From NCBI GenBank assembly GCA_022822785.1, contig JAJEAL010000013.1, forward strand, positions 73,118-116,453: a stretch of 43,336 bases of DNA. The letters are read 5' to 3'. The position numbers were made by a program, and so were the translations under genes. Under the pieces are notes generated by a model that had not been told where the DNA came from, ran no database searches, and was given only the letters and a program-made list of their open reading frames with translations. This stretch comes from Candidatus Poribacteria bacterium (GTDB taxonomy: Bacteria; Poribacteria; WGA-4E; PCPOR2b). Every line of letters begins with the position of its first letter. The first letter of the stretch is position 1. Of this stretch, positions 26,277 to 34,997 are shown piece after piece.

Positions 26277-28190
26277 TTAACCCGATACATTTCTTCGCGC
26301 AACGATAAATCTGCCCTGCCCACGATCAAAAGCTAACTGCGTGTATGTCTTCTCGTCTGCGTGCCAATGGTGTAGCGCACCCTTCTCACCATTCGACGAA
26401 TTCCACTCCTCAACGGTCAATTTTCGCTGAATCTCAATCAACGTTTCGATTGGCTGTTTCTCACGATTGTACAGGTAAAAGAGATTCAAATCTGGAGATT
26501 GGCGGTGTTGAACGGTAATTGCACGCGTTGCTGTATTATCCGGTTTAACGTAAACCTGTATCGGCAGCTTAATATATTTGTGCAGCAGCCGCTCAAGGGC
26601 TGCGATTTTTTGATTCGTCGTCCCTCGTAGGATGGACGTGCGCCAACCATACAGCAATCGTTCAAGCGGATAAGGATCTAAGCCAATCCGACCATTAAGC
26701 AGGTAGGGGACCGGATCCATAGCGATTAACCTCCCGCGCGCCTTGATGAACCGCGTCAACATCTCCACCGTTCTCTCCTGAAGCGCTAAACAAGATGGGA
26801 GCAGTACCGATGAATAATCCCCTCCATTCAAACGCAATACACGCGCTGATTTATCGACTTCCGCTGTGGTAAGCCCCGTCTCGGAAGCGATATCAAAATC
26901 GTATCCAAGTTCCCACACCGCCTGACAGAGCCAACCCCACTCCTTTACCAGCCAATTCCACCCTTTTGAATCGGGTTTCGTCCATAGACTACCAATCGGA
27001 GAAAGGATAAGAATCGATCGCTTGGGCATACCGATTGACAGGAATTGACTAAAGTAACGGGCTGTAAACCGCTCGTTGTAATGAATTCGGTTTTCTTGCC
27101 AAGAATCTTCGACACGCATCCACGAATTGAACCCCAAAGTACTATCTGTAACGTACAGATTTGAATGCGAGACAGATCGGCACAAGCTGACTTGACCCGA
27201 AAAACCTTTTGGAGCTTCCAAGCAGCTCGTAATCTGCTTTGCAATTAAGAACGGTTTGGGTGTAGCTAACTTATTTGCATTGAGTATGGGGCGGTCAGCG
27301 GTTTTCAGAATCGTTGCGATATCAACCTCCAACGCCTTTGCAGTTGAAGGGAAGTTGACAGCAAATTGTAGACCCCATTGATGGGCAAATTCTCTTAGGC
27401 CTCCGACACACACCTCCGCAAACTGGTGAGTCAGTCGCTGCCACAAAAGGGTGCGAATTGTCGCTGAATCGTAGGTTTCGTAACGGATTAGCGGCAGGTG
27501 TGCTAGCAGGTCCGGTTTCAAAGTTTTCGCAAACTGATCACTCCAAGGAATTGCGGTCTCTGACACCCTGAGGGGAGAAAGAAATGTTGGGAACACACAG
27601 CAAAATCCCGCAACGGACTGTTGTATCAGATCCTGAAATTCATGGATATATCGATTCAAGACTTGGTGAGCGAGTGCGTCAACGCCCTGTTCACTCAACA
27701 GGTCATATCCCTGTATCTCCGTTTGGTACGACCGAAAGATTGTTCTGCCTTTCAATCGGTCTGCAATGGAGAGATCCCCCTCGACACAGCGCTGGATGTA
27801 ATCGGTTATATCGTAGCAGGGCGCGTCCGCATTCGTCTCCGCGAGGAGGTAGATACGATCAGATGTTTGGGGGATGTGCCCCCACTTGCAGAGGCGGTTC
27901 TGGATGGCTTCTCTTCCCTCGGTTTGATGGAATGTATGCTCGACAAAATTGAGCCAGAAGCGAGTTCTCTCCGTTACCGTATCAAGCAGAATCCATGCGT
28001 CTATGTCCGCACGTTTCAACTTCTGGAGTGCCACGCGATGAGCATTAATTTCTTTTTGAGTAGTGAGGCGAGGGTATGGGAGCAACACTTCCTCCCTGCC
28101 CCGCGTGCCAGTTCCATCTGACGGGGAGAACGGCGTTTCAAGGAGCTTCCGTGAACCAGTGGAATACCTATCATGCACATTCGCTTTCAT
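26277..28190 (-). CDS. Large protein of unknown family, possibly a glycoside-hydrolase relative
   Basis: A 637-residue soluble protein without signal peptide. I do not recognise a family firmly. The segment VDKSARVLRLNGGDYSSVLLPSCLALQERTVEMLTRFIKARGRLIAMDPVPYLLNGR resembles the flavodoxin-like region of some glycoside hydrolases (GH106 or the trimerisation domain of GH42), where it follows the barrel. The earlier part has WGLQFAVNFPSTAKALEVDI and RSILILSPIGSLWTKPDSKGWNWLVKEWGWL, which would fit a barrel. The end (FYLYNREKQPIETLIEIQ; FIVARRN) looks like a beta-sandwich. The start is a TTG (28193) directly followed by ATG (28190); the ribosome binding site is poor. It lies 72 bases after the HAD gene on the same strand. 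Confidence 0.6.
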   Translation of the reverse strand: MKANVHDRYSTGSRKLLETPFSPSDGTGTRGREEVLLPYPRLTTQKEINAHRVALQKLKRADIDAWILLDTVTERTRFWLNFVEHTFHQTEGREAIQNRLCKWGHIPQTSDRIYLLAETNADAPCYDITDYIQRCVEGDLSIADRLKGRTIFRSYQTEIQGYDLLSEQGVDALAHQVLNRYIHEFQDLIQQSVAGFCCVFPTFLSPLRVSETAIPWSDQFAKTLKPDLLAHLPLIRYETYDSATIRTLLWQRLTHQFAEVCVGGLREFAHQWGLQFAVNFPSTAKALEVDIATILKTADRPILNANKLATPKPFLIAKQITSCLEAPKGFSGQVSLCRSVSHSNLYVTDSTLGFNSWMRVEDSWQENRIHYNERFTARYFSQFLSIGMPKRSILILSPIGSLWTKPDSKGWNWLVKEWGWLCQAVWELGYDFDIASETGLTTAEVDKSARVLRLNGGDYSSVLLPSCLALQERTVEMLTRFIKARGRLIAMDPVPYLLNGRIGLDPYPLERLLYGWRTSILRGTTNQKIAALERLLHKYIKLPIQVYVKPDNTATRAITVQHRQSPDLNLFYLYNREKQPIETLIEIQRKLTVEEWNSSNGEKGALHHWHADEKTYTQLAFDRGQGRFIVARRNVSG

Positions 28191-28261
28191 CAATAGAAAT
28201 TTCCCATTTCAATGCCTCTCAACAAGCAAGGGCAGTGGTTATATCGTTTAAAAAAGAAGAG

Positions 28262-28801
28262 TCAGCGGGGATTGCACTCAGCGTCAGAGTCCACCCCAAC
28301 GGAATCAAGTGTTTCCAGCAGGGCACGGAAGTCGAAAATCGTTTGGTACATCTTCCCGACCCTTACCTCATCCGACGCTTCGTTAAGCCAGATGCCACGA
28401 ATCCCCGACCGATTTGCTCCGATCACATCCTTTTCAAACTCATCGCCTACCATAACCATGTGACATCTATCCATCTCAAGATCTTTCACAATATAGTCAA
28501 AAAAGTCCGGTGTAGGCTTGCTGTGCCCGATAGTCTGGAAACAGTACACTCTATCCAATAGTGAGCGGAGACCGACGCGATCAAGTGCCTTCCAAATTGC
28601 CGTCTCATCCGAATGGATTGAATTTGTAGCAAGGACAAGTGTCCATTGTGGTTGCAGTTGGGTGAGTACCTCCTTGACGTTGGGTAGGACTTCGACACGG
28701 GGCCAGGCAGCCATCGGGCCGCTAAATTCTGGGAAGTCCCGCATTAGAGTATTGCCCCAATCCAACAGGATACATTGGCTCTCTCTATCTCTACCTGACA
28801 T
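28262..28801 (-). CDS. HAD-superfamily hydrolase
   Basis: A 179-residue protein. Motif I reads LLDWGNTL: the nucleophile Asp14 is present, but the second Asp of DxD, the usual general acid of phosphatases, is Gly16. Motif II is LVLATNS, the motif III lysine is in GHSKPTPDFF, and motif IV is MVMVGDEFEKDVIGANRSGIRGIWLN. The overall form is that of a small HAD phosphatase with a short helical cap. Loss of the second Asp occurs in HADs with other chemistry or low phosphatase activity. It probably shares a transcript with the large gene after it. The ribosome binding site is weak. Confidence 0.85.
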   Translation of the reverse strand: MSGRDRESQCILLDWGNTLMRDFPEFSGPMAAWPRVEVLPNVKEVLTQLQPQWTLVLATNSIHSDETAIWKALDRVGLRSLLDRVYCFQTIGHSKPTPDFFDYIVKDLEMDRCHMVMVGDEFEKDVIGANRSGIRGIWLNEASDEVRVGKMYQTIFDFRALLETLDSVGVDSDAECNPR

Positions 28802-28996
28802 CTCTTAATCTCTTTCGCTAAGATTGATCTCTAAACATTGGCTACCCCATTGTCGTCTGAACGGTAGACGGCAGGGAGAACACTTCAACAAATATATCAT
28901 CTTGGGTCCTAGATTGGCGAGTATTCTATCACACAAGGATTACCCCCGCAACGAAAAAGCAGAGACGGTTTTCTCTCCCTACCCAAGGTTTTCAAC

Positions 28997-29026
28997 TTGA
29001 CAACGCAAGCTCAAATGGGAGAAAAT
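28997..29026 (+). promoter_or_regulatory. Possible promoter of the ABC permease gene
   Basis: TTGACA (28997-29002), an 18-base spacer and a weak -10 GAAAAT (29021-29026), 53 bases before the start codon. Confidence 0.4.
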
Positions 29027-29078
29027 AGCGGTTGTAGATGGTTGCAAAAAGCTCGGTGAAACCAGAAAAGGAAAGCAT

Positions 29079-30317
29079 ATGAAACTGTTAGAAGGGGTAC
29101 TCACTGCATTCTCAATTTTACGCTCAAACAAATTGAGGTCATTCTTGACGATGTTGGGCATCGTGATTGGCATTGCCGGCGTTATAGCGATGATGTCCTT
29201 CGGGGAAGGGGCGAAGACACTCCTGATGTGGGAGGTCGAAAAGGTCGGCGGACCGAGCATGTTCGGCGTGTATCGACGCGACTGGATTCGTAAGAACGAG
29301 AAGTGGATGCGGAATCCGAGCAAACACTACCTGAAGATGGAGGATGTGCGGACAATCCAAACAGAATGCCCGTCCGTTGAAGTCGCAACCCCGGAGGCTG
29401 GGGGCAGTGCAACAATCTCGGTTGATGGCAAGCGCAAGTTCTCTCGGATGCAAGCCACCGCTAAAGAGTATCAGATTGCCCGCAAATGGTATAGCGGCTA
29501 TGGCAGATTTCTGTCTGACGACGATCTCAGTCTCTGGAACAAGGTCTGTGTGATTGGTGAGGAAATTTGGAGGGATTTGTTTGCAGAACTTGATCCGATT
29601 GGAAGAGAGATAAAAATTAACAATCAACGATTCACCGTCGTCGGGGTGATGGAGTCTAGAGGTAAGGGACTGGATACAGAGAATAGTGAAGACAACCAAG
29701 TCTTTATTCCGATTACCACAGCGCAAACCCATTTTTGGGGCAATGATGTCGTGGGACATATCCTAATCCGCGCAAAAGATCATCAATCTGTGGATCAGGC
29801 GGTAGAGGAAGTCAAGACAGTGCTGAAACGGAACCACGACGGCGAAGAGTTTTTTGAAACATGGGTCATGAAAGAGGAGCTGAAATCTGCCAACCGAATT
29901 ATCATGATTATTGAGCTCATCCTCGTCATTATCGCTTCTGTAGCTTTGATTGTTGGCGGAATTGGCATTCTCAACATCATGTTAGTGTCCGTCACCGAGC
30001 GTATCCCTGAAATTGGGCTGCGTAAAGCTGTTGGTGCGAAGAGCTTTGATATACGGATACAGTTTCTCATTGAGTCTGTTATCCTGTGTCTTATTGGCAG
30101 TCTGATTGGCGTTGCTCTAGGCGCGGCGCTGGGTAACGGTTTTGCGTGGGCAGTCAGTAAGTTTATGCAGGACGCTATTGAGTGGCCATCAGTTGTCACT
30201 CTTGAATCGGTGTTGACAGCGACGTGTGCGGGCGGGGGTGTTGGCATATTTTTCGGCTATTATCCGGCGAGTCGCGCTGCGAAACTCACGCCAATTGAAG
30301 CACTCAGACACACATAA
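29079..30317 (+). CDS. MacB/FtsX-type ABC transporter permease
   Basis: A 412-residue membrane protein of normal MacB-permease length without an ATPase domain. An N-terminal helix (LRSFLTMLGIVIGIAGVIAMMSFGEG) is followed by a periplasmic MacB_PCD-like domain of about 220 residues (VATPEAGGSATISVDG; DPIGREIKINNQRFTVVGVM), then three helices with the FtsX signature (GGIGILNIMLVSVTERIPEIGLRKAVGAK) and a final PASRAAKLTPIEALRHT. Such permeases act with a LolD/MacB ATPase in export of lipoproteins, peptides or envelope stress substrates. AAAGGA precedes the ATG. The likely ATPase partner lies about 2.8 kb downstream, beyond two genes on the other strand. Confidence 0.93.
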   Translation: MKLLEGVLTAFSILRSNKLRSFLTMLGIVIGIAGVIAMMSFGEGAKTLLMWEVEKVGGPSMFGVYRRDWIRKNEKWMRNPSKHYLKMEDVRTIQTECPSVEVATPEAGGSATISVDGKRKFSRMQATAKEYQIARKWYSGYGRFLSDDDLSLWNKVCVIGEEIWRDLFAELDPIGREIKINNQRFTVVGVMESRGKGLDTENSEDNQVFIPITTAQTHFWGNDVVGHILIRAKDHQSVDQAVEEVKTVLKRNHDGEEFFETWVMKEELKSANRIIMIIELILVIIASVALIVGGIGILNIMLVSVTERIPEIGLRKAVGAKSFDIRIQFLIESVILCLIGSLIGVALGAALGNGFAWAVSKFMQDAIEWPSVVTLESVLTATCAGGGVGIFFGYYPASRAAKLTPIEALRHT

Positions 30318-30350
30318 CGTGTAAAACGCCGTAGAAACGCACTGATGGTG

Positions 30351-30947
30351 TCAGATAAAAATTGTGTTCACGGCTAGTTGAAGGTCTGGGAGGGCTCCAC
30401 TCCGGAGGGTTTCGTCAAGGCCGAAGTGCCCTAACGATTGAGATTGTTCTTTCGTTAATTGCAGCACCTCGACGGATCGGGCTTCACGACTGACTAGCCA
30501 GCACTCCTTGACGCCAATCCGCTGATAATCTGCCAACTTCCCTGATAGCACTTTTTCGGTGTCCGATGCCGAAAGCACTTCGATGACTAAATCTGGCGCG
30601 ATTTCAAGGATCTGTAATTCTTCAATCGCATCAAGACCGGTGCCAGAGAGTTTGTCTTTGTGAATAAACAACACATCGGGTTGACGGGTACGCAATGGAT
30701 GGCGTTGAAGGATAATATCAACTGGTGCGAACAGCACTACGCCAAGATCTCTTTCTTGTACAGGTGGATTAAGTGCCATAACGATGTTCAAAGCTATTTT
30801 TTGATGAGCGGGTATCGGGGCAGGGGATGGCATAAATTCTCCATCAATGATTTCATACGGGTGGTTGATTTCAGGCATCAGCAGGTAGTCCTCAAAGGAG
30901 ATTTTCTTTTTTGTGGCTTCGGTTGTGGGTACAGATATAACGTCCAT
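30351..30947 (-). CDS. Uma2-family putative endonuclease (DUF820)
   Basis: A 198-residue protein with the DUF820 restriction-endonuclease-like fold: SFEDYLLMPEINHPYEIIDGEFM, VDIILQRHPLRTRQPDVLFI and LEIAPDLVIEVLSASD, then KLADYQRIGVKECWLV. The Glu after YEI, the Asp in QPDVLF and the Glu in VIEVLS form the predicted metal site. Family members are abundant in some genomes and their biological role is not established. GGAGGGG lies 3 bases before the ATG. It lies in the gap between two ABC permease genes, 34 bases after thiO. Confidence 0.88.
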   Translation of the reverse strand: MDVISVPTTEATKKKISFEDYLLMPEINHPYEIIDGEFMPSPAPIPAHQKIALNIVMALNPPVQERDLGVVLFAPVDIILQRHPLRTRQPDVLFIHKDKLSGTGLDAIEELQILEIAPDLVIEVLSASDTEKVLSGKLADYQRIGVKECWLVSREARSVEVLQLTKEQSQSLGHFGLDETLRSGALPDLQLAVNTIFI

Positions 30948-30981
30948 GGGCCCCTCCGCTTACGTTTTATGAATTCATCGA

Positions 30982-32085
30982 CTACAGACTAAATGGTGCC
31001 AACGACATTGACGGATTTCCTGTTGTAATCAGTTCACTAATCAGTGCCCCCGTAATTGGAGCGAGTAGAATACCGTTTTTGAAGTGCCCGGTGGCGACAA
31101 ATACATTGTCAAAGCCGGGTAATGCGCCAATATATGGACCGCCCTTCGCGTAAGGACGTAACCCCGCCCATGTCTGTACAAAGGATTTCTCGGCGAGGCT
31201 CGGCATCAACCCAATACCGGCTTCAATCATCTGTCGCGTACCTTCCAACGTTGTCCGCTTATCATAGCCGACAAATTCGACGGTGGCACCGATGAGAATT
31301 TTCCCATCAGACCGGGGGACAAGATAAACCCCTAGTCCGTCAATAACGTGTCGCAGGATTGGCGGCATCGCCTCTGCTAACACCATCTGTCCGCGCGACG
31401 GCTCCATCGGTAGTGCACCTCCGAGTAGTGCAGCAATCCTCCCTGACCAACACCCTGACGCAATTACAAATTTGTCCCCGTAAACACGCTGACCGTTCAC
31501 TTCTACCCCTACCACACGCTCCGTTTCCCGTAAGAACACACTCACAGGATTACCGAGCAGAAATTCCGTTCCGAAAAGCGCCGCCCCTTTTGCTAACGCA
31601 CGCACCAGCTTGGGATTTCTGACCTGGGCATCGTGTGGAAACCGCACCCCACCGACAACCGCTTGCGAAATCGCAGGCTCTAATTCCCAGACCTCCTCCG
31701 GTGTCAGAACCTCTGCAGAAAAGCCTCGATCCAAGCGCCGTGAAGCTAGCCCTGTTAATCCTCGTTTCTCTTCATCAGTAAAGAACACCGAAATTGAGCC
31801 GGACTGGATGAATTCAATATCGATGTGCGTCTCCGCCCGCAATGCGTCTGCCAACGCCGGATAGAGCGCCAAGCTCGCACGGCAGAGCTGGGCATAGGGT
31901 TCATGGGTTGATGCGTGAGATGCCAAAATACCTGCCCCCGCCCACGACGCCTCGCGCCCAACGGTATCCGCCTTATCAATAACTAGTGTTTTTACTTGTG
32001 CTTTGGCGAGGTTATAAGCGATTGCACAACCGATTATCCCGCCGCCAATAACAATCACATCTGCGTGGAGAGATTCAGTATTCAT
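30982..32085 (-). CDS. thiO: Glycine oxidase ThiO (FAD-dependent D-amino acid oxidase family)
   Basis: A 367-residue protein. The FAD-binding GxGxxG is at the N-terminus (VIVIGGGIIGCAIAYNLAKA), followed by GREASWAGAGILASHA, typical of glycine oxidases. Later segments WAGLRPYAKGGPYIGALPGFDNVFVATGHFKNGILLAPITG are the conserved C-terminal FAD contacts. ThiO oxidises glycine to iminoglycine for the thiazole of thiamine; related enzymes act on sarcosine or D-amino acids. No other thiamine gene is nearby, so the physiological substrate is not certain. The ribosome binding site is weak but the promoter is strong. Confidence 0.85.
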   Translation of the reverse strand: MNTESLHADVIVIGGGIIGCAIAYNLAKAQVKTLVIDKADTVGREASWAGAGILASHASTHEPYAQLCRASLALYPALADALRAETHIDIEFIQSGSISVFFTDEEKRGLTGLASRRLDRGFSAEVLTPEEVWELEPAISQAVVGGVRFPHDAQVRNPKLVRALAKGAALFGTEFLLGNPVSVFLRETERVVGVEVNGQRVYGDKFVIASGCWSGRIAALLGGALPMEPSRGQMVLAEAMPPILRHVIDGLGVYLVPRSDGKILIGATVEFVGYDKRTTLEGTRQMIEAGIGLMPSLAEKSFVQTWAGLRPYAKGGPYIGALPGFDNVFVATGHFKNGILLAPITGALISELITTGNPSMSLAPFSL

Positions 32086-32153
32086 AATTTCATTTGATTC
32101 TATAAAAACGCCTAAAAAAAGGTAAAATTATGGTGACGATCATTTGGTCATCG

Positions 32154-32182
32154 ATTATAATAAACCAAGAACTGAATGTCAA
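32154..32182 (-). promoter_or_regulatory. Perfect-consensus sigma70 promoter for thiO
   Basis: On the minus strand TTGACA (32182-32177), a 17-base spacer and TATAAT (32159-32154). The leader to the ATG at 32085 is about 60 bases. Confidence 0.75.
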
Positions 32183-32224
32183 GATCCAAAATAATCCTAT
32201 CACTAAGCATGAAGTTTTGAAAGT

Positions 32225-32296
32225 TCGTTCATGTCAAGAAATAGTACAATGAAGCTGGGTTTTCCGAAAAAGCTGAGTTTCTCTAAACTGCTCAGT
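32225..32296. repeat. Dispersed hairpin element, GAAACCGAG family, degraded copy 2
   Basis: AAGCTGGGTTTT, a short loop, then AAAGCTGAGTTTC, with a left flank GTTCATGTCAAGAAATAGTACAA that parallels the flank GCTCATGTTGAGATTTAGTGCAA of the intact copy at 38652-38757. Several arm positions have diverged. Confidence 0.5.
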
Positions 32297-32352
32297 AGCT
32301 TCCTTTAACGTGAACCTAACAACTTAATATCCTAAATTCGTTCATGCAAGGC

Positions 32353-32381
32353 TTGACTTTATTCTCGGAGCATGATAAAAT
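32353..32381 (+). promoter_or_regulatory. Sigma70-type promoter for the small permease / ATPase / deacylase operon
   Basis: TTGACT (32353-32358), a 17-base spacer and TAAAAT (32376-32381), 36 bases before the TTG start codon. Confidence 0.6.
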
Positions 32382-32416
32382 GAGCGCGCAATTTTAGAAA
32401 TTAGGAGGAACACAAT

Positions 32417-33097
32417 TTGGAACAACGGACACGAAGTACAATTGGACAACAGATTGAACTCCCATTCATGGAATCTGTCAGGATTAGTTTCCAGAGTTTG
32501 ATGATCCGTTTCGGACGATCTGTCATTACGACCGCGGGTATTACGTTGGGAATCGCGTTTCTCGTATCGGTTCTGGTAAACAACGAGGTAAGTGTTGCCA
32601 TGAAGGAGAGCGGCTCACGGCAGGAAATTACTACCTTTGAAGAAGAGGAGCAGGTAGGGGTTTCCATGAAGGATAAATGGTTGATTATCATGTCCTTGAT
32701 AGTCTGCGTCGTAGGAATCGCTAACTCCATGCTGATGGCAGTCACGGAACGTTTTCAAGAGATTGGTACAATGAAGTGTCTCGGCGCCCTGGATCGATTT
32801 GTTGTGAGACTATTCTTATTGGAGTCTGGATTCCAAGGGCTCGCGGGTGCACTCATCGGCGCCCTCATCGGTTGTCTGGGATCGCTGCTTTTAGGACTCA
32901 AGGATTACGGCTTAGATCTATTCTTTTATTTTCCCCTGCTACCGGAGTTGAGTGCACAACCGACGAAATTCGGCGTGCTATTGATTATCCTCGCAGGGTG
33001 TGTGCTCGGCATGATTCTAGCTGTTATCGGGGCGGCGTTTCCGGCGTGGCGTGCAGCAAAGCTACCCCCAGCGGAAGCGATGCGGACTGAAGTTTAG
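32417..33097 (+). CDS. Minimal FtsX-type ABC permease lacking the periplasmic domain
   Basis: A 226-residue protein with a TTG start supported by AGGAGGA 7 bases upstream. The first helix (FGRSVITTAGITLGIAFLVSVLV) is followed after only about 40 charged residues by the FtsX core (IIMSLIVCVVGIANSMLMAVTERFQEIGTMKCLGALDRFVVRLFLLES) and two more helices, ending AFPAWRAAKLPPAEAMRTEV. Compared with MacB-type permeases, about 200 residues of periplasmic domain are missing between helix 1 and helix 2. Helices and coupling motif are intact, so it is more likely a compact permease than a broken gene. It is followed 11 bases later by an ATPase gene. Confidence 0.88.
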   Translation: MEQRTRSTIGQQIELPFMESVRISFQSLMIRFGRSVITTAGITLGIAFLVSVLVNNEVSVAMKESGSRQEITTFEEEEQVGVSMKDKWLIIMSLIVCVVGIANSMLMAVTERFQEIGTMKCLGALDRFVVRLFLLESGFQGLAGALIGALIGCLGSLLLGLKDYGLDLFFYFPLLPELSAQPTKFGVLLIILAGCVLGMILAVIGAAFPAWRAAKLPPAEAMRTEV

Positions 33098-33108
33098 GAG
33101 GAACGTGA

Positions 33109-33837
33109 ATGGCAGACGTTGTTGTTAAAACTGAAAAGGTTGTTAAAGAATACCGCATGGGCACTAATGTGCTCAGAGCACTTGCCGGCATTGATTTAGA
33201 AATCTATACCGGAGAATATATCTCGTTGATGGGGCCGTCTGGTTCAGGCAAATCCACCCTTTTTAATATGATTGGTGCCCTAGACCTTCCGACTTCAGGC
33301 AAAGTTTTCATCGATGGTCAAGATATGGGGCAGCTCAGTCAGGCACAAATTGCATGGTTCCGGTGTCACAGGGTTGGTTATATTTTCCAAAGCTACAATC
33401 TACTACACGTCATGACGGCACTTGAGAACGTCACCCTACCGATGACTTTCGCAGGTCTATCGGCAAGCGAGCGGCGCGATAAAGGAGAAGAACTGCTGGA
33501 ACGAGTTGGATTAGGGGAACGAATTCACCATAGACCTGATGAGTTATCCGGTGGACAGCGGCAGCGTGTAGCCATTGCCCGCGCGTTCGCAAATGGTCCA
33601 AGTATTATCTTGGCGGATGAGCCGACAGCGAACCTTGATACAGTCATCGGACGTGAAATTATCGATTTAATTAAGGAACTTAACGTTGATCAAGGCGTAA
33701 CTGTCATTTCAGCAACTCATGACCTGAAGATGCTTGATGTCTCTGACCGGATTGTCGATATCCGGGATGGATTGGTCGAACGAATCCGGGATCGAGACGA
33801 AATTGAAATCCAAGTCGGTGAAGTCGGAGGACACTAA
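33109..33837 (+). CDS. ABC transporter ATP-binding protein (LolD/MacB-type)
   Basis: A 242-residue ATPase with all motifs: Walker A GPSGSGKST (42-50), Q-loop at YIFQSYNLL, signature LSGGQRQR (146-153), Walker B IILADEP (166-172) and the switch His204 (SATHD). Short size and VLRALAGIDLEIYTGEYISLMGPSG place it in the LolD/MacB group that energises FtsX-fold permeases. AGGAGGA overlaps the stop of the permease gene. It probably serves both the minimal permease and the MacB-type permease at 29079, which lacks an ATPase of its own. Confidence 0.95.
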   Translation: MADVVVKTEKVVKEYRMGTNVLRALAGIDLEIYTGEYISLMGPSGSGKSTLFNMIGALDLPTSGKVFIDGQDMGQLSQAQIAWFRCHRVGYIFQSYNLLHVMTALENVTLPMTFAGLSASERRDKGEELLERVGLGERIHHRPDELSGGQRQRVAIARAFANGPSIILADEPTANLDTVIGREIIDLIKELNVDQGVTVISATHDLKMLDVSDRIVDIRDGLVERIRDRDEIEIQVGEVGGH

Positions 33838-33842
33838 GCGCG

Positions 33843-34826
33843 ATGCGCTTTCAAGAACTTGACATTTCGCAGTTGCCTCGCGCTTCTAAAACGTCTGCCT
33901 GGCTGAATGTCGGTTCACGGGCAGATGGAGGCAACTGGCGATTGCCATTTCTGTATGTGGTAGGCGCAACGCCCGGTTCTACCTTGCTTGTCCTCGGCGC
34001 GGTGCACGGTGACGAATACGAAGGGGTTGAAACCATTCCTGAGGTTTTCCACCGGATAGCGCCCGAAATGCTACGTGGTACGCTATTGATGGTTCCAATT
34101 TGTAATGTGCCTGCGTATGAAGCTGTCCTTCGCAGTAGTCCGATTGACGGGCTGAATCTGGCACGGGTCTTCCCCGGCCACCCAAACGGCACGATTACGC
34201 AACGAATTGCTTACTGGATTACTCAGAAGCTGATTAAACCCGCCGATTTCGTTATTGATTTGCACAGCGGAGGCGTGACCGCCGAAATTCCGTTACTTAT
34301 CGGTTTCACTCATAGCCACGATGCCCTAGGTAGGCGGTCGCGAGCGGGTGCACTTGCCTTTGGTGCACCGGTAGTGTGGGAACATCCACCGCCAATGCCG
34401 CCCGGTCGAAGTTTGTCAGCTGCCACAGATCTGGGTGTACCGGCGATTTATACCGAAGCTGCCGGAGGTGGCTACGCCTACCCCGCCGATGTGAGCTGCT
34501 TCACCGCTGGTGTAATCAACGTGATGAAACACCTTGATATGCTGGACGGCCACCCCGAACCCCAACCCATAACACATCATCTGTCCGGAGATGGCGATAT
34601 GGACAGCGTCATTTCGACACCTGCTGCCGGCTATTTCCGATCCGAAGTCAACCTGCTGGACGACGTTAACACAGGTCAACGGTTGGGCACAGTCCGTGAT
34701 CCATTCGGAGAGGTACTGGCAGAAATTACAAGTGAGAGTGCCGGCGTTGTTATTATGCTGCGACGCGTTCATCGGGTTCATGTCGGTGATAACTTGGCTC
34801 ATGTGACGCGACGTTTAGGCGGTTAG
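33843..34826 (+). CDS. Zinc deacylase of the succinylglutamate desuccinylase / aspartoacylase family
   Basis: A 327-residue protein with the AstE/AspA fold. Zinc ligands are visible: H55 and E58 in LGAVHGDEYEG, and H141 in VIDLHSGG. The substrate-binding Arg is in DGLNLARVFPG. The C-terminal beta domain (TPAAGYFRSEVNLLDDVNTGQRLGTVRDPFGEVLAEI) is typical of the family. It should hydrolyse an N-acyl amino acid or similar amide; the substrate is not evident. The start lies 5 bases after the ATPase gene, with GGAGG inside its end, so it belongs to the same operon. Confidence 0.9.
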   Translation: MRFQELDISQLPRASKTSAWLNVGSRADGGNWRLPFLYVVGATPGSTLLVLGAVHGDEYEGVETIPEVFHRIAPEMLRGTLLMVPICNVPAYEAVLRSSPIDGLNLARVFPGHPNGTITQRIAYWITQKLIKPADFVIDLHSGGVTAEIPLLIGFTHSHDALGRRSRAGALAFGAPVVWEHPPPMPPGRSLSAATDLGVPAIYTEAAGGGYAYPADVSCFTAGVINVMKHLDMLDGHPEPQPITHHLSGDGDMDSVISTPAAGYFRSEVNLLDDVNTGQRLGTVRDPFGEVLAEITSESAGVVIMLRRVHRVHVGDNLAHVTRRLGG

Positions 34827-34997
34827 TTTTTATCGTTCGCGCTTCAATCGCGTTTCTTAAAGTTCTCTCAGTAAATCGGGACTTTAGCAGGCTCAATCTA
34901 CCACACCCCGGTGAGACAACCGCTCCAAAACAGCATCGAGGCAGAACCTTACTCAAGTTTTCGACACATTCACTCACAAACCTCTAACACACTGGGA

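Larger units (their letters stand above)
32086..32416. other. Intergenic region between divergent thiO and the ABC genes
   Basis: A 331-base gap. It holds a consensus promoter on each strand and, between 32225 and 32296, a degraded copy of the GAAACCGAG hairpin element. No small gene was seen. Confidence 0.6.

Noticed and set aside
27584-28561. Plus-strand frames of 122, 166 and 161 codons opposite the large gene and the HAD gene
   Set aside because: They are shadows of the minus-strand coding sequence; the HAD motifs on the minus strand are decisive and the plus-strand products look random.
29139-29759. A 206-codon minus-strand frame inside the MacB-type permease gene
   Set aside because: The plus-strand frame carries a complete FtsX-type permease; the antisense frame is rich in His, Pro and Arg with no domain.
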